From contig CBDCEX010000005.1 in NCBI GenBank assembly GCA_965216025.1, forward strand, positions 1-44,337: a DNA stretch of 44,337 nt, read 5' to 3'. Below are positions 32,453-41,661 of this stretch, in pieces. Each line of letters starts with the position of its first letter. Position 1 is the stretch's first letter. The notes under the pieces are model-generated. The model saw only the letters and a list, made by a program, of their open reading frames with translations, searched no databases and was not told where the DNA came from. A program made the translations under genes and the position numbers. This stretch comes from JADFQT01 sp965216025. GTDB taxonomy: Bacteria; Chloroflexota; Dehalococcoidia; Lucifugimonadales; UBA3495.

Positions 32453-33377
32453 AGTAACTATCTCAAAACCTTGAATTGAATTTGAAACTTATATTATACT
32501 TCCACCAAAAGTGTGGAGGTGAAAGCAGTGAAACCAATGAGGCAAGTTGAACCGCTGGAGACTATTTGGGAGATTCCGGACGATTTGTGGGAGAAAGTTG
32601 AGCCAGTGATCCTGGAGGGAACCCCTCCCAAAACCACCGGTCGCAAGCGGGTCAACCCAAGGCCAATCCTTAACGGAATTATCTTTCGCTTACGTAGTGG
32701 TTGCCAATGGAACCATCTGCCCAAGACTTTTGGTGACGATAGTACTATCCATCGTACTTTTCAGCTATGGGTAGAATCGGGAGTGTTGAACCAAGTGTGG
32801 TCGGTCATGGTAGAGGAATGTGAAGAGCTGGGAGGTGTGGACTGGGAATGGCAAGCAGCGGATTGCGCCCTGGGTAAAGCTCGCCTGGGGGGGACGCAAT
32901 TGGCCCCAATCCCACGGACCGGGGCAAGGCGGGCAGCAAGCGAAGCCTGTTGGTAGAGGGGGATGGAGGGCCTCTGAGTCTAGTGGTAGCTGGAGCCAAT
33001 GTCCACGACACCAAGCTGCTGGAAGCCACCCTGGCAGCCATTGTGGTGGAGCGGCCTCAGCCCACTGACCAGGCACCCCAGCACCTATGTCTGGACAAAG
33101 GGTATGACAATCCCACCGGCCACCAAGCTGCCGCTGCCCACGGGCATCAGGCCCACATACGACGTATTGGTGAGGAGAAGCTGGATAGCTTCGGCGAGAA
33201 GACCCATCCGGCCCGACGTTGGGTGGTGGAACGAACCCTGTCGTGGCTGTCCAAGTGCAGAGGATTACTTGTCCGTTACGACAAAAAGGCATCCAATTTC
33301 CTGGGTCTTTTGCAACTGGCCTGCGGGCTACTGTGGTACCGGCGAGTTTGGCGCCTTACTGTTTTGAGATAGTTACT
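32453..33377 (+). mobile_element. IS5-family (IS427-group-like) element
   Basis: Perfect inverted ends of 17 bases, AGTAACTATCTCAAAAC at the left and its complement at 33361-33377, are flanked by TA on both sides (32451-32452, 33378-33379). It is 925 bases long with one two-frame transposase. It is inserted at the right edge of the 195-base element. Confidence 0.9.
32528..33372 (+). CDS. IS5-family transposase, two frames joined by a -1 shift
   Basis: The start is GTG 32528, seven bases after GGAGGT. A promoter TTGAAT-N18-TATACT (32471-32500) precedes it. Frame 1 contains the N-terminal DUF4096-like domain WEIPDDLWEKVEPVILEG and RSGCQWNHLPKTFGDDSTIH. It ends at 32956 if unshifted. Frame 2 (to 33372) holds the DDE core: HLCLDKGYDN and the C-terminal RRWVVERTLSWLSKCRGLLV with the final Glu. 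A run of seven G at 32887-32893 reads G-GGG-GGG in frame 1, an ideal -1 slippery site. Slipping there gives LGGDAIGPNPTDRGKAGSKR, which restores the expected family sequence. It probably makes about 280 residues. Confidence 0.87.
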
Positions 33378-33749
33378 TAATCCAGGTTTCTTACTCCAAG
33401 GAGGGAATCAGTGCGTTGCTTGCCAATCCACAGGACCGGGCGGCGGCGGTAAGACCCGTCGTCGAGGGCATGGGCGGCAAGCTGGAAAGTCTTTACTTCG
33501 CCTTCGGTGAACACGATGTTGTAGTGATTGCGGAGCTTCCAGACAACGTAGCGGCTGCTGCGCTGGCCATGGCTATCGGCGGCAGCCCTGGGATATCTAG
33601 CTACAAAACCACGCCGCTATTGACCATGGATGAGGCCATAGAGGCCATGCGCAAGGCCAGCAGCACGGGATACCGCTCCCCGGTAGGCTAGGCAAGTAGG
33701 GCACCTCAAAAATTCCCGTGAGGCTTGAAAGTAAGGGGTTGCCAGGCAC

Positions 33750-34703
33750 TCAGTCCTGGGGGATCAGGGGCATCACCTGGCGGGAGAATCGCTCCATAGC
33801 CTCTCTTTGTCCGATCTGGCTGTCCGAGGGGAAGCTAAAGATGAAGTTCCCGACGCCCAGGTCCTGATACTGCCGCAAGTCGGCGGCGATTTGTTCCGGT
33901 CGGCCGCTCATCATGCGCCGGTCCAGGCTGGGAGTGTCCTGGAAAAGCACGTCGGTGCTGAAACAGACGCTGACGGCATCTTCCGGACGCCCGGCCCGCA
34001 CCGTCAATGTCCTTAATCGGGCAATCTTGCCCGCCAACTCCTCCGGCTCCAGGATGGCTGGAGGGCGTAATCCAATTGGCATCCAGCCATCTCCCAACTC
34101 CGCGGCCCGGCGGATCGCGGGCCCGGTATGTCCGCCGATCCATATCGGTGGATGGGGTTTCTGCACCGGCTTGGGCTGAAACCCGGCGCCCGAAAGCTGA
34201 TAGTGCTCTCCGTGGAATTCGGGCTGATCCTTGGTCCAGAGCTCCTTGAAAAGCCGCAAATATTCGTTGCTGACGGCTCCGCGTTGGTCGAAGTTATTCA
34301 GTCCCAAAGCCTTGAACTCCTCCTCCATCCATCCGACACCGGCGCCCAGAATCAGCCGGCCGCCGGACAAAACATCCAGGGTGGCCAACATCTTGGCGGT
34401 CACCACCGGGTTGCGGTAGGGCAATATCAACACGTGAGTGCCCAGTCGCAAGTTTTGGGTGCATCCTGCCAGGAAGTTAAGGGTGGCGATGGGGTCATAG
34501 TAGGGTTGGTCAGGAGTGAAGGTGGGGACCCCGTCGGCGGCGTAAGGGTAAAAGGATTCCACCTGACGGGGCAGAATAACGTGGTCGCTGACCCATACCG
34601 AGGCGAAGCTCAAGTCTTCCGCCCGTTGGGCCAGCGCTCGCAAAGCCTCTGGGCTGGCCATGGGTCCCCTACTGGGCAGGGTGCATCCAAAGGTGACGGG
34701 CAT
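33750..34703 (-). CDS. LLM-class F420/FMN-dependent oxidoreductase
   Basis: This luciferase-like protein of 317 residues has FGCTLPSRGPMASPEALRAL at its N-terminus, SVWVSDHVILPRQ (about 36-48), and LRLGTHVLILPYRNPVVTAK followed by LDVLSGGRLILGAGVGWMEE (about 85-127), the flavin/F420-contact core of the TIGR03619-like actinobacterial/chloroflexal group. FQPKPVQKPHPPIWIGGHTG (about 172-191) is the next conserved strand. Whether it uses F420 or FMN cannot be told from sequence alone. The substrate is unknown. It faces toward the GYD fragment and stands alone. Confidence 0.88.
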   Translation of the reverse strand: MPVTFGCTLPSRGPMASPEALRALAQRAEDLSFASVWVSDHVILPRQVESFYPYAADGVPTFTPDQPYYDPIATLNFLAGCTQNLRLGTHVLILPYRNPVVTAKMLATLDVLSGGRLILGAGVGWMEEEFKALGLNNFDQRGAVSNEYLRLFKELWTKDQPEFHGEHYQLSGAGFQPKPVQKPHPPIWIGGHTGPAIRRAAELGDGWMPIGLRPPAILEPEELAGKIARLRTLTVRAGRPEDAVSVCFSTDVLFQDTPSLDRRMMSGRPEQIAADLRQYQDLGVGNFIFSFPSDSQIGQREAMERFSRQVMPLIPQD

Positions 34704-34802
34704 GTTGGAACCTCCCCCGAAAGCTTTTGTGAAGTTTTCGCTTAGTTTAAACCCTCCTAGCTCCGGTGGGAATCCTGCCTAATTTTCAGTGCAGGTTTGG
34801 GG

Positions 34803-35351
34803 TCAAATCGCGCCCTTCGGTTGAACACGCACCACAAAGGTTCCTGCCATGTGGTCGTGCCAGCCCCGCTTCCGCCGGTCCCAGCCGACCCACAAGAAAC
34901 CGATGTAAAAGAAAATCGCCGAAACAAATTTAGCGATAGTTTCTCGAAAAGCTCCCCGCCAGAAACCCACATCCTCCCCCTTGGCGTTCACTACTTTTAT
35001 CTTTAGAAGCTTCCTTCCGGGAGTTTGGCACTTCAGATGCTTATAAACAAAGTAAATGATCACCGGAACGGCCAAAACCCAGATAAACGGGGAAAAATTT
35101 GCCACAAGTTCCAGCAGGAAAATCGCAAACAAAATAAGGGCATAGTCAATTAATTCAGCCGCCAACCGAATCCAAAACCCCATGTATTCCAGGCCAACCA
35201 GAGAACCGGTACCGACGCCGGCAATTGGAGCTTCACCTGGGATAACCGAGGCGCCGCAAGTCGAGCAGAAGCGGGCGCGGCGGTCCAGTCCGGCACCACA
35301 CGACCGGCAAAAATCGTTTGGGAAATTCAGGGCTTGTTCCGGGTCAGACAC
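34803..35351 (-). CDS. RDD-family membrane protein with N-terminal zinc ribbon
   Basis: This protein of 182 residues starts with GTG. Residues 14-33 (FCRSCGAGLDRRARFCSTCG) form a CxxC...CxxC zinc ribbon. The RDD domain follows: GFWIRLAAELIDYALILFAI, another helix pair, then KCQTPGRKLLKIKVVNAKGE and RRKRGWHDHMAGTFVV at the end, the standard RDD pattern with Arg/Asp residues. RDD proteins are inner-membrane proteins, some linked to ion exchange or stress, mostly of unknown function. It lies 75 bases downstream of the split zinc-ribbon membrane gene on the same strand, and they share the zinc-ribbon-plus-membrane design. Confidence 0.85.
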   Translation of the reverse strand: MSDPEQALNFPNDFCRSCGAGLDRRARFCSTCGASVIPGEAPIAGVGTGSLVGLEYMGFWIRLAAELIDYALILFAIFLLELVANFSPFIWVLAVPVIIYFVYKHLKCQTPGRKLLKIKVVNAKGEDVGFWRGAFRETIAKFVSAIFFYIGFLWVGWDRRKRGWHDHMAGTFVVRVQPKGAI

Positions 35352-37043
35352 GTTGCACTAACTGCCGCGTGACTGGGATCGGGAGATGGGAGTTTGAGAA
35401 ATCCATGTTGCCGATATCAATCATAATCAGGTGGCCGGGCGCAACCAGATAACGTTACGCATGATCCAGCGAAGGTACCAAACCCACAGCCAGGGTATGG
35501 TAATTATTAAAAGGCTGCCCAATATCGCCGCAAACCCGCGCCACAGGGCGTCCCATCCCTTACCGACGAATACCACCTCCTGACCGGGGATTGAGATATT
35601 CCGGCAAAACCACCGCATGAATGCCGTGGCCACCCAGGCCCACCCGATGATGCTGTAAATAGATAGACTGAGCAGCAGACTGTATCCCAAGAAGGGCCAA
35701 TATCCGCCCATAAAGATTAGGGTTTCTCCGGAGCTAGGATTAAAGTTGCGGAAGAACCACCGGTAAATTAGCAGGTTCATCCAGGAGGAACCAAATAGTG
35801 AGAGGAAAGCCCCGACCACAGGAATGAAATTGAGGGCTAGGGTCAGGATTATCAGCAGAAAAACCCACCATATTTGGCCGCCGGTCCCGGAAAAATGAGC
35901 CTTAGTCCCGTCGCTAAATGACAGATTCCTTACGAACCAGCCAGCCATGACGGCGACTCCCCAGGCGTAAGGAATTATTAACCCACATTTCCCATATGGC
36001 TAAAAAGCTTTCTCAGTAATTCGTCGATGGTCTTTCAACCATTGTCTAATTATAGGTCATTTTGCGTTGTTCTAGCTATAATAACTCCATGATATGTCAC
36101 TTTGCAGTAAGATGCCGTAAGCATCATGGAGGCACCTGATGGGTGATGGCGAAAATGCCTCTCTCCGGCTCCAATTCAACCCCAAAGTCCGCCTGGAATT
36201 TCACGGCTCAACCATCACCTCCGACGCTGGTCTTCTTGCCTTTCGAGAGTTTGATGATGCCTTGGGCCTTACCGAAATCGCTGAGGACTACCTCCAGGAA
36301 AGCCGTACCGGACGCAATATCCTTCACCACCTGGTTCCGCTGCTAAGACAGTCGATCTACAGCCGCTTGGCCGGCTACGACGACACCAATGACGCAGTGC
36401 GCCTTTCCCAAGACCCAGCCATGCGAGTGATCGTGGGATGGCAAGGCTCGGAGCGGAAAGGAGCCAGCACCAGTGAGATGGGCCGGTTCGAGACGGAGTT
36501 CCTGACCCAAGAGGACAACCTGAAGGGGCTGGCACGAATAAATACCCAGTGGGTGGAACGAGCTATGGCCCATACCCTACACCGGCGAGTAATCCTGGAT
36601 ATGGACAGTTCCGAGAGTCCAGTGCACGGCCAGCAGGAGGGAGCAGCCTATAACGGCCACTTTGAATGCGTCTGCTATCACCCTCTCTTTCTGTTCAACC
36701 AGTTCGGGGATTGTGAAGCAGCTAAGCTACGGTCAGGCAACGTCCACAGTGCCGATGATTGGCAAGAAGTCCTTGATCCGGTGGTGGAGCGTTATTTGAC
36801 AGCAGCGGTCAGGCTGCTGTTTCGTGCTGACGCCGCCTTCGCCAAGCCGGAGATATACGATTATCTGGAAGCAAGAAACATCGGCTACGCCATCAGGCTG
36901 CGGTCCAACCAGGTGCTGCAGCGGGAGATAGCGCACCGGCTAATACGGCCTACGGAGTGGCTTTCCCCGAAGCCCATCGTCTCCTATCATGACTTCGTCT
37001 ACCAGGCCCAGAGCTGGAACGTTGCTCGGAGAGTGGTCTCTAA

Positions 37044-38204
37044 TACGAATTCTGTTTATAAGCGGCAGAGTTAAGCGTTGGGAAGTTGAGCCAAAGCCCG
37101 CTGGAGCCAGTCCCAACCTATCAGCCGCTTTAAGCGTGGTTTGTCAGCCTTCAGTTGCCGCAGCAGGTGTTCTATGGCCGACCTTTTGGCCTCTAGGGAA
37201 GGATATACCTCTCCTTCAATGTGCCGGCGCACTTCCTCAAAGACCCTTTCCGCTGGATTCAACTCCGGCGAGTAGGCCGGTAGAGATATTCGCCCAAAGC
37301 CCAGCTGGCCCATGAGTTTACCTCTGTGACTGGGGGCTCCATCCCACACCACCCCATCCATGGGCCACTGCTCAAATATGGGAACCAACTGTTGCTGGTT
37401 CATGCCCTGGGACCACCCCCAGTGTAGTTCACCCCGCCCCACGTCCACCGCCAGCACCAAATAGCTCCAACGGAACACGATCTGCATCGGCTGGATAATC
37501 TTCTTCCCTTTCAGACCCCAGCGCCGCCGCACCTGCCCCCAGAGACCAAAACGCATCTCGTCACAGTGCCATAACCGGGAGGCAGTAGTCATTCCAGCCT
37601 GGCCCAAGGCATCCAGTAGGCCCCTTTTTTCCAGGCCATCTGCTGTTTTGCATCGGCTTTATCGGAATGGGGTCGGGGGACTTTCAACCCCAGCCCAAGC
37701 CCCTTCATCAGGGAATACATGCCTTTATAGGTATAACGCACCCCCCAGCGTCCCCAGACCCACTCCTTTGCATCCCAGACCGTCCGGAACTGGCCCAGTT
37801 GCACCTTGGCCACCAGCGCTCTTTGCTGCAGCGGGTTTAGATAGGGCTTTTTGCCCTTGGCCTGGTGCCCTACCACCCGTCTCAGAACTTCGCCAAGTCC
37901 ACCTCGTCGATACCACCTGAGCCACTGTTCCATGCTGCGGTAGGATGCCCCGGTCGTATCCACTACATCCTGAATGCGTTTCCCCTGGCTCAGCTGCCAG
38001 AAGGCTTGCAGTCGGGTACGCCGTTGGGGATGTACCTCTTTCTGGTAAAGCTGTTTCAATTCCTCGCTGCTTTCTTGCCAGTCAACTTTCACTCCTTTTC
38101 CCATCCCTTCGTCCCTCACTCCTTGGCTATTTTCCCTTCATTTTATCTCCACTACATACACCATCCTCCTACTCTTTCTCTCCCCTCTTTATTCAGAATT
38201 GGTA
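37044..38204 (-). mobile_element. IS630-family element of a second type (copy D)
   Basis: Inverted ends are TACGAATTCTG (37044-37054) and, inverted, TACCAATTCTG (38194-38204). The flanks are TAA on both sides (37041-37043, 38205-38207). With the usual TA duplication the ends are asymmetric by one base, so a 3-base TAA duplication fits better. It is 1161 bases long. Its ends and transposase differ from copies B and C. Confidence 0.88.
37071..38119 (-). CDS. IS630-family transposase in two overlapping frames (copy D)
   Basis: ORF A (37589-38119) carries the helix-turn-helix region RIQDVVDTTGASYRSMEQWL and a linker rich in Lys/Trp. ORF B (37071-37607) carries the DDE domain: LWHCDEMRFGLWGQ (first Asp), DGVVWDGAPSHRG (second Asp) and SPELNPAERVFEEVRRHIEG (third, Glu). 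ORF B lies in the -1 frame of ORF A. The coding strand has A6G4 (complement of 37624-37633) just before the ORF A end, a likely slippage site. Shifted there, the protein reads WKK-RGLLDALGQAGMTTASRL and has about 345 residues. It may be functional by frameshifting, or carry one indel. Confidence 0.82.
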
Positions 38205-39256
38205 TAAGGTGGAGTGGCACCAGGGAGAACTGTTTCCCAGAGTGGGCTTCATCGTCACCAATCTGAGCTATCCAAACATCGGGATAGTCCGCTTTTACAA
38301 TGGCCGAGGCACCGCGGAGCAATGGATAAAAGAAGGCAAGTACGCCCTGAACTGGACCAGGTTGTCCTGCCACAAGTTCGTGGCCAATCAGGTCAGGCTG
38401 GAGTTGTTCGTACTGGCTTACAACCTGGGCAACTCCATGAGAAGGCTAGCCTTACCGGAGGCAATGAAGCACTGGTCGTTGACCAGTCTGCAGACCAGGA
38501 TGATCAAGACTGGAGGACGGTTGGTGCGCCATGCCGGAAGGCTGGTGTTTCAGCTTGCTGAGGTGCTGGTGAGCCGGGAAATGCTAGGCGGGATACTGGA
38601 ACGAATTGGTCGGCTTAGGCTGGCTCCTGGCTAGTCCACTTTAGGAGCGTCGGGATTGGTTACGGTTACGGGGTCGCACAGGGCAAAAGAGCTTCCCAAG
38701 GGCGAGACTTGGGCGTAGACAAGCGGTTTGGGGCTTTTACGCTTGGCAGTACAGTGGTTGCCCAATGAAAGCGGGGACTTTGAGTGAATCAGGCCGCATC
38801 AGACCGCATTTGACGCCCTTGGAATGCGGGATTATATTTGGCGGTATCCCCGCGGGAGCTATATCCAGGAAAGGTGGTTTGATCTGGGGAATCCCGGATT
38901 AAGATGCCGAGCAAGGTAGCCAAGAGGCCCCAGCCCAGCGCCTGCAACCCGGTCCCGACGAATTCCAAATGAACCTCTTGGGTGGAACTGGGATGGGACG
39001 GCGCGACCTCACCGCCGGGCATGAGAGCAGCGCCACAGCCCGCGCAGAAATTGGCTGCCAATTCATTTCTCCCGCCGCAGCTAGGGCAAAAGTGTCCTCC
39101 CGAATCCTGCAAGGCGTCTTCCCCTACCATACTCGGATCCTCCAACAGACAATGGGACATGAGGGAAAAGCCTACTATACTCTCCAACCACGACAGTACC
39201 CTGTTGTAGGCCAACTTGTCTTTGTGCTAGTCTAAATCCCGCGAGGTGATGATCCA

Positions 39257-40375
39257 TTGAAAGATAAGGTCGTGGTCGCCATGAGCGGCGGAGTAGATTC
39301 GTCCGTGGCCGCTCTGCTTCTAAAGCAGCAGGGTTACGGTGTGGTGGGCGTGACGATGAAGCTCTACAATCTGGATAACGCCGATTTGCCCGAGTATTAC
39401 CGGGGTTGCTGCACCCTGGACGACGTGGAAGACGCCCGCCGGGTCTGCCAAATGCTGGGGATACCCCATTACGTCCTAAACTTGCAGCGGGAGTTTCAGA
39501 GCTTCGTCATCGATTACTTCTGCTCCGAATACCAAAAGGGCCGGACACCTCATCCCTGTATCGCCTGCAACGACAAAATCAAGTTCAACTTCCTGGTGCA
39601 TCGGGCTTCGGCACTCCAGGCTAGCCATGTCGCCACCGGACATTACGCTCGCATCGACAGTTCCTCCGATGGTTTCTTCTTGAGAAAAGGAGTAGACGCC
39701 AACAAGGACCAGTCCTACGTGCTTTTCGGTATGGGCCAGCAGGAGTTGGCCCATACCTTGCTGCCCGTCGGCGCTTACCCCAAGGATGCCATCAGACAAC
39801 TTGCCCAGGAAGCCGGGTTCCCCAATGCCCAAAAGCCCGACAGCCAAGACATATGTTTCATTCCCCTCGGCGACTACAAGGCTTTCCTCAACCAACATGT
39901 CGTCACCAGCGGCGGCGACATTGTCGACACCCATGGGCAGGTATTGGGGCAGCATCAAGGGATTGAGCATTTCACGGTTGGCCAGCGTCGGGGGCTGGGC
40001 CTTTCTGGTGGAGAACCCCTCTACGTGCTGCGACTGGAGCCGGAGACCCGACAAGTGGTAGTCGGACCGGAAGCAGCCCTTTACCAGGAGCGAATGTGGG
40101 TCTCCCGGGTTAACTATGTTTCCGGGCAAGCCCCATTCGGACCGATCCGGGTCCAGGTAAAGATACGGTACAAGTTCCAGGAGGCTCCTGCGGTGTTGCA
40201 ACCCCAACCCCAAGGAGCCTTGGTCTGTTTCGACGAGCCTCAGCGGGCCATTACCCCCGGTCAGGCGGCGGTGTTTTACCAGGAGGAACTGGTTCTGGGC
40301 GGCGGATTTATCGAATTCGGACTTCCTTCCCATCTACCCACGGACGACCGTCCGGTAGTGCCATGCCCGGACTGA
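39257..40375 (+). CDS. mnmA: tRNA-specific 2-thiouridylase
   Basis: This 372-residue enzyme installs the 2-thio group on U34 of tRNAs for Lys, Glu and Gln. The ATP pyrophosphatase P-loop is VAMSGGVDSSVAALLL (about 7-22). GRTPHPCIACNDKIKF (about 95-110) includes the first catalytic Cys, and KPDSQDICFIPLGDYKAFL (about 193-211) the second Cys. EHFTVGQRRGLGLSGGEPLY and the C-terminal beta-barrel with CFDEPQRAITPGQAAVFY complete the family. The start is TTG with GAGGTG upstream. It overlaps rnhB by 13 bases, so the two are co-transcribed. Confidence 0.95.
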   Translation: MKDKVVVAMSGGVDSSVAALLLKQQGYGVVGVTMKLYNLDNADLPEYYRGCCTLDDVEDARRVCQMLGIPHYVLNLQREFQSFVIDYFCSEYQKGRTPHPCIACNDKIKFNFLVHRASALQASHVATGHYARIDSSSDGFFLRKGVDANKDQSYVLFGMGQQELAHTLLPVGAYPKDAIRQLAQEAGFPNAQKPDSQDICFIPLGDYKAFLNQHVVTSGGDIVDTHGQVLGQHQGIEHFTVGQRRGLGLSGGEPLYVLRLEPETRQVVVGPEAALYQERMWVSRVNYVSGQAPFGPIRVQVKIRYKFQEAPAVLQPQPQGALVCFDEPQRAITPGQAAVFYQEELVLGGGFIEFGLPSHLPTDDRPVVPCPD

Positions 40376-41022
40376 GCCTGGAAAAAGAGCTGTACCGGCA
40401 AGGAATTGGGCGAATAGCGGGCGTAGACGAAGCCGGACGTGGCCCCCTGGCTGGACCGGTGGTCGCGGCCGCTGTCATTCTGTCGGAAGAGCTGTCCGGG
40501 GCCGAACCCTGGCTCAAGCACGTTGACGATAGCAAGCGCCTTTCGTCGGCCCAGCGGGAGAGGGCGGCAGAGCTCATCTACCGGTACGCTGCGGCGGTAG
40601 GGCTGGCCGAAGAATCACCAGAAGATATCGACCGCATGGGTATCGGCCAGGCCTGCATCAGCGCCATGCTGCGCGCGGTAGAAAACCTGGCGCCAGCGCC
40701 CCAACACCTGCTTCTCGACTTTGTACCAATAAAAACCTGCCCTTATCCATTTCAGGCGATAGTAAAAGGCGACAGCATTAGCTACTCTATCGCCGCGGCA
40801 TCGATTATCGCCAAGGTTACCCGGGACCGGTACATGCGGGAAGCCGAGGCCAGTTTCCCAGGCTATTCCTTCGCCAGAAACAAGGGTTATCCTACCGCCG
40901 AGCATTTGTCCAAACTACGAACCCTGGGACCCTGCTCCATTCATCGTCACTCTTTCGCGCCGGTGCGGGTCGTCGTGGGCCAGACTATTGCAACTTTCGG
41001 CCCGCAGAGCACACGGGGTTAG
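40363..41022 (+). CDS. rnhB: Ribonuclease HII
   Basis: This 219-residue enzyme removes ribonucleotides from DNA and RNA-DNA hybrids. GIGRIAGVDEAGRGPLAGPV holds catalytic Asp22 and Glu23. VDDSKRLSSAQRERAAELIY follows. LLLDFVPI contributes the third acidic residue and SYSIAAASIIAKVTRDRYM the fourth, while NKGYPTAEHLSKLRTLGPCS and HRHSFAPV close the fold. It overlaps the mnmA 3' end by 13 bases and is followed almost directly by yraN. Confidence 0.95.
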   Translation: MPGLSLEKELYRQGIGRIAGVDEAGRGPLAGPVVAAAVILSEELSGAEPWLKHVDDSKRLSSAQRERAAELIYRYAAAVGLAEESPEDIDRMGIGQACISAMLRAVENLAPAPQHLLLDFVPIKTCPYPFQAIVKGDSISYSIAAASIIAKVTRDRYMREAEASFPGYSFARNKGYPTAEHLSKLRTLGPCSIHRHSFAPVRVVVGQTIATFGPQSTRG

Positions 41023-41038
41023 ATTGGTTACTTCCAGG

Positions 41039-41401
41039 ATGCGTTTGGGAGAGAGAGGGGAGCGGATGGCTCACCGTCATCTGTTGAACCGGGGCTATGC
41101 CATTCTGGAGAAGAATTATCGGTGCCGATATGGAGAGGTTGATATCGTTGCCCAAAAGGGCGCGGAGCTTGTCTTCACCGAGGTTCGAACCCGGCGCGGC
41201 ACGGAGTTCGGCACTGCGCAAGAATCTATCACTTCAACCAAAGCCAGGCATTTAATCGCCGCTTCTCAGCATTACCTGGAGAGCCATTCCCTCACCGACA
41301 TAGACTGGCGAATCGACCTGGTTTCAATCAACTGGCCGCCGGGTAATGCCGCACCCGGCATCGAGCATCTGGTATATGCGGTGGAGGATGGTCGGGCCTA
41401 G
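41039..41401 (+). CDS. YraN/UPF0102-family nuclease-like protein
   Basis: This protein of 120 residues belongs to the YraN family, a PD-(D/E)xK-like fold often encoded next to rnhB. LGERGERMAHRHLLNRGYAI then RCRYGEVDIVAQKGAELVFT and EVRTRRGTEFGTAQESIT carry the expected GEVDI and E-V-K/R catalytic elements; the lysine of the common EVK is arginine here. The biological role is unproven, though linkage with rnhB suggests nucleic-acid processing. ATG 41039 is used; TTG 41025 is possible. Confidence 0.88.
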   Translation: MRLGERGERMAHRHLLNRGYAILEKNYRCRYGEVDIVAQKGAELVFTEVRTRRGTEFGTAQESITSTKARHLIAASQHYLESHSLTDIDWRIDLVSINWPPGNAAPGIEHLVYAVEDGRA

Positions 41402-41427
41402 GCCGATTGTTCCTCGAAGCGGTGCGA

Positions 41428-41661
41428 CTATTGCTTTCCCGACTGAGCCGAAGCCCGGACTGTTAGGCTTGAGGTGGTTTCAGCCTCATCTGCGAGTTGA
41501 TGCGAGACTGCTCCCATGGGGACCCTGCTGCTGACCTCGGAAAAGGGAAACCCCCGACTGCGGCAGGTTATCAACAACAGCAGGAATATCAAGGCCAGCA
41601 ACATAGCCACGGCCAAACAAGAAAACCTAGCCAAAGCTCCTCCCTCTACGGAGTTAGTCAA
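41428..41661 (-). CDS. Possible small membrane protein, otherwise unexplained 440-base gap
   Basis: The stretch 41402-41845 between yraN and the next gene has no recognised gene. The only frame with protein-like character is this minus-strand one of 77 residues, starting with TTG. It has a hydrophobic helix (FSCLAVAMLLALIFLLLLIT) and a polar tail. No ribosome binding site is convincing and no family is recognised, so it may be spurious. Confidence 0.25.
   Translation of the reverse strand: MTNSVEGGALARFSCLAVAMLLALIFLLLLITCRSRGFPFSEVSSRVPMGAVSHQLADEAETTSSLTVRASAQSGKQ

Larger units (their letters stand above)
32246..33691 (+). pseudogene. GYD-domain protein gene, split by a MITE-like element and an IS5 element
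   Basis: AAAGGAGG (32232-32239) and ATG 32246 begin MAHY, then the frame is interrupted at 32258. The remainder from 33377 reads LIQVSYSKEGISALLANPQD, followed by AFGEHDVVVIAELPDNVAAA and SSYKTTPLLTMDEAIEAMRK, a typical GYD domain (about 104 residues in all). Joined, MAHY-LIQVSY matches the family N-terminus. Clean excision of both elements with only one TA kept leaves the frame one base short, so the exact history is unresolved. GYD proteins are small dimeric barrel proteins with poorly known function. Translation of the 3' piece could restart at TTG 33416. Confidence 0.75.
36139..38634 (+). pseudogene. IS1380-family transposase interrupted by IS630
   Basis: The first part (36139-37043) encodes MGDGENASLRLQFNPKVRLE through the catalytic VILDMDSSESPVHG (about 152-165) and LFRADAAFAKPEIYDYLEAR (about 226-245), ending RRVVS. 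The second part (38208-38634) continues KVEWHQGELFPRVGFIVTNL, then AEQWIKEGKYALNW with the third catalytic Glu, to LRLAPG. Removing the IS630 and one TAA gives RRVVS-K-VEWHQ in frame, matching the family. The rebuilt protein has about 443 residues and no other lesion. It is inactive only because of the inserted element. Confidence 0.9.
35982..38897 (+). mobile_element. IS1380-family element, copy 2, containing an IS630 insertion
   Basis: The ends are CCCACATTTCCCATAT (35982) and, inverted, CCGGGATTCCCCAGAT (38897), imperfect inverted repeats. They are bordered by the perfect 5-base duplication ATTAA at 35977-35981 and 38898-38902. Without the inner IS630 it is about 1752 bases, normal for IS1380. 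The element interrupts the zinc-ribbon DUF898-like gene. Its leader matches copy 1 at 1-467. Confidence 0.92.
35427..39130 (-). pseudogene. Zinc-ribbon DUF898-like membrane protein, split by a nested IS1380/IS630
   Basis: The N-terminal piece (38903-39130) starts at ATG 39130, eight bases after GGAGG. It encodes a zinc ribbon CPSCGGRNELAANFCAGCG (residues 15-33) and the first membrane stretch VGTGLQALGWGLLATLLGIL. The C-terminal piece (35427-35976) continues IIPYAWGVAVMAGWFVRNLS, FSDGTKAHFSGTGGQIWWVF and several more membrane helices to VIWLRPAT. The IS1380 element between them is flanked by a perfect 5-base duplication (ATTAA on the plus strand). Removing it and one copy restores G-I-L-I-I-P-Y in frame, a 260-residue protein. 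The two pieces share the repeated motif SGTGGQ / VGTGLQ typical of a duplicated DUF898-like unit. The family call is moderate. Confidence 0.82.

Noticed and set aside
39476..40333. Minus-strand open frame of 285 codons
   Set aside because: It is antisense to mnmA, which has all catalytic motifs.
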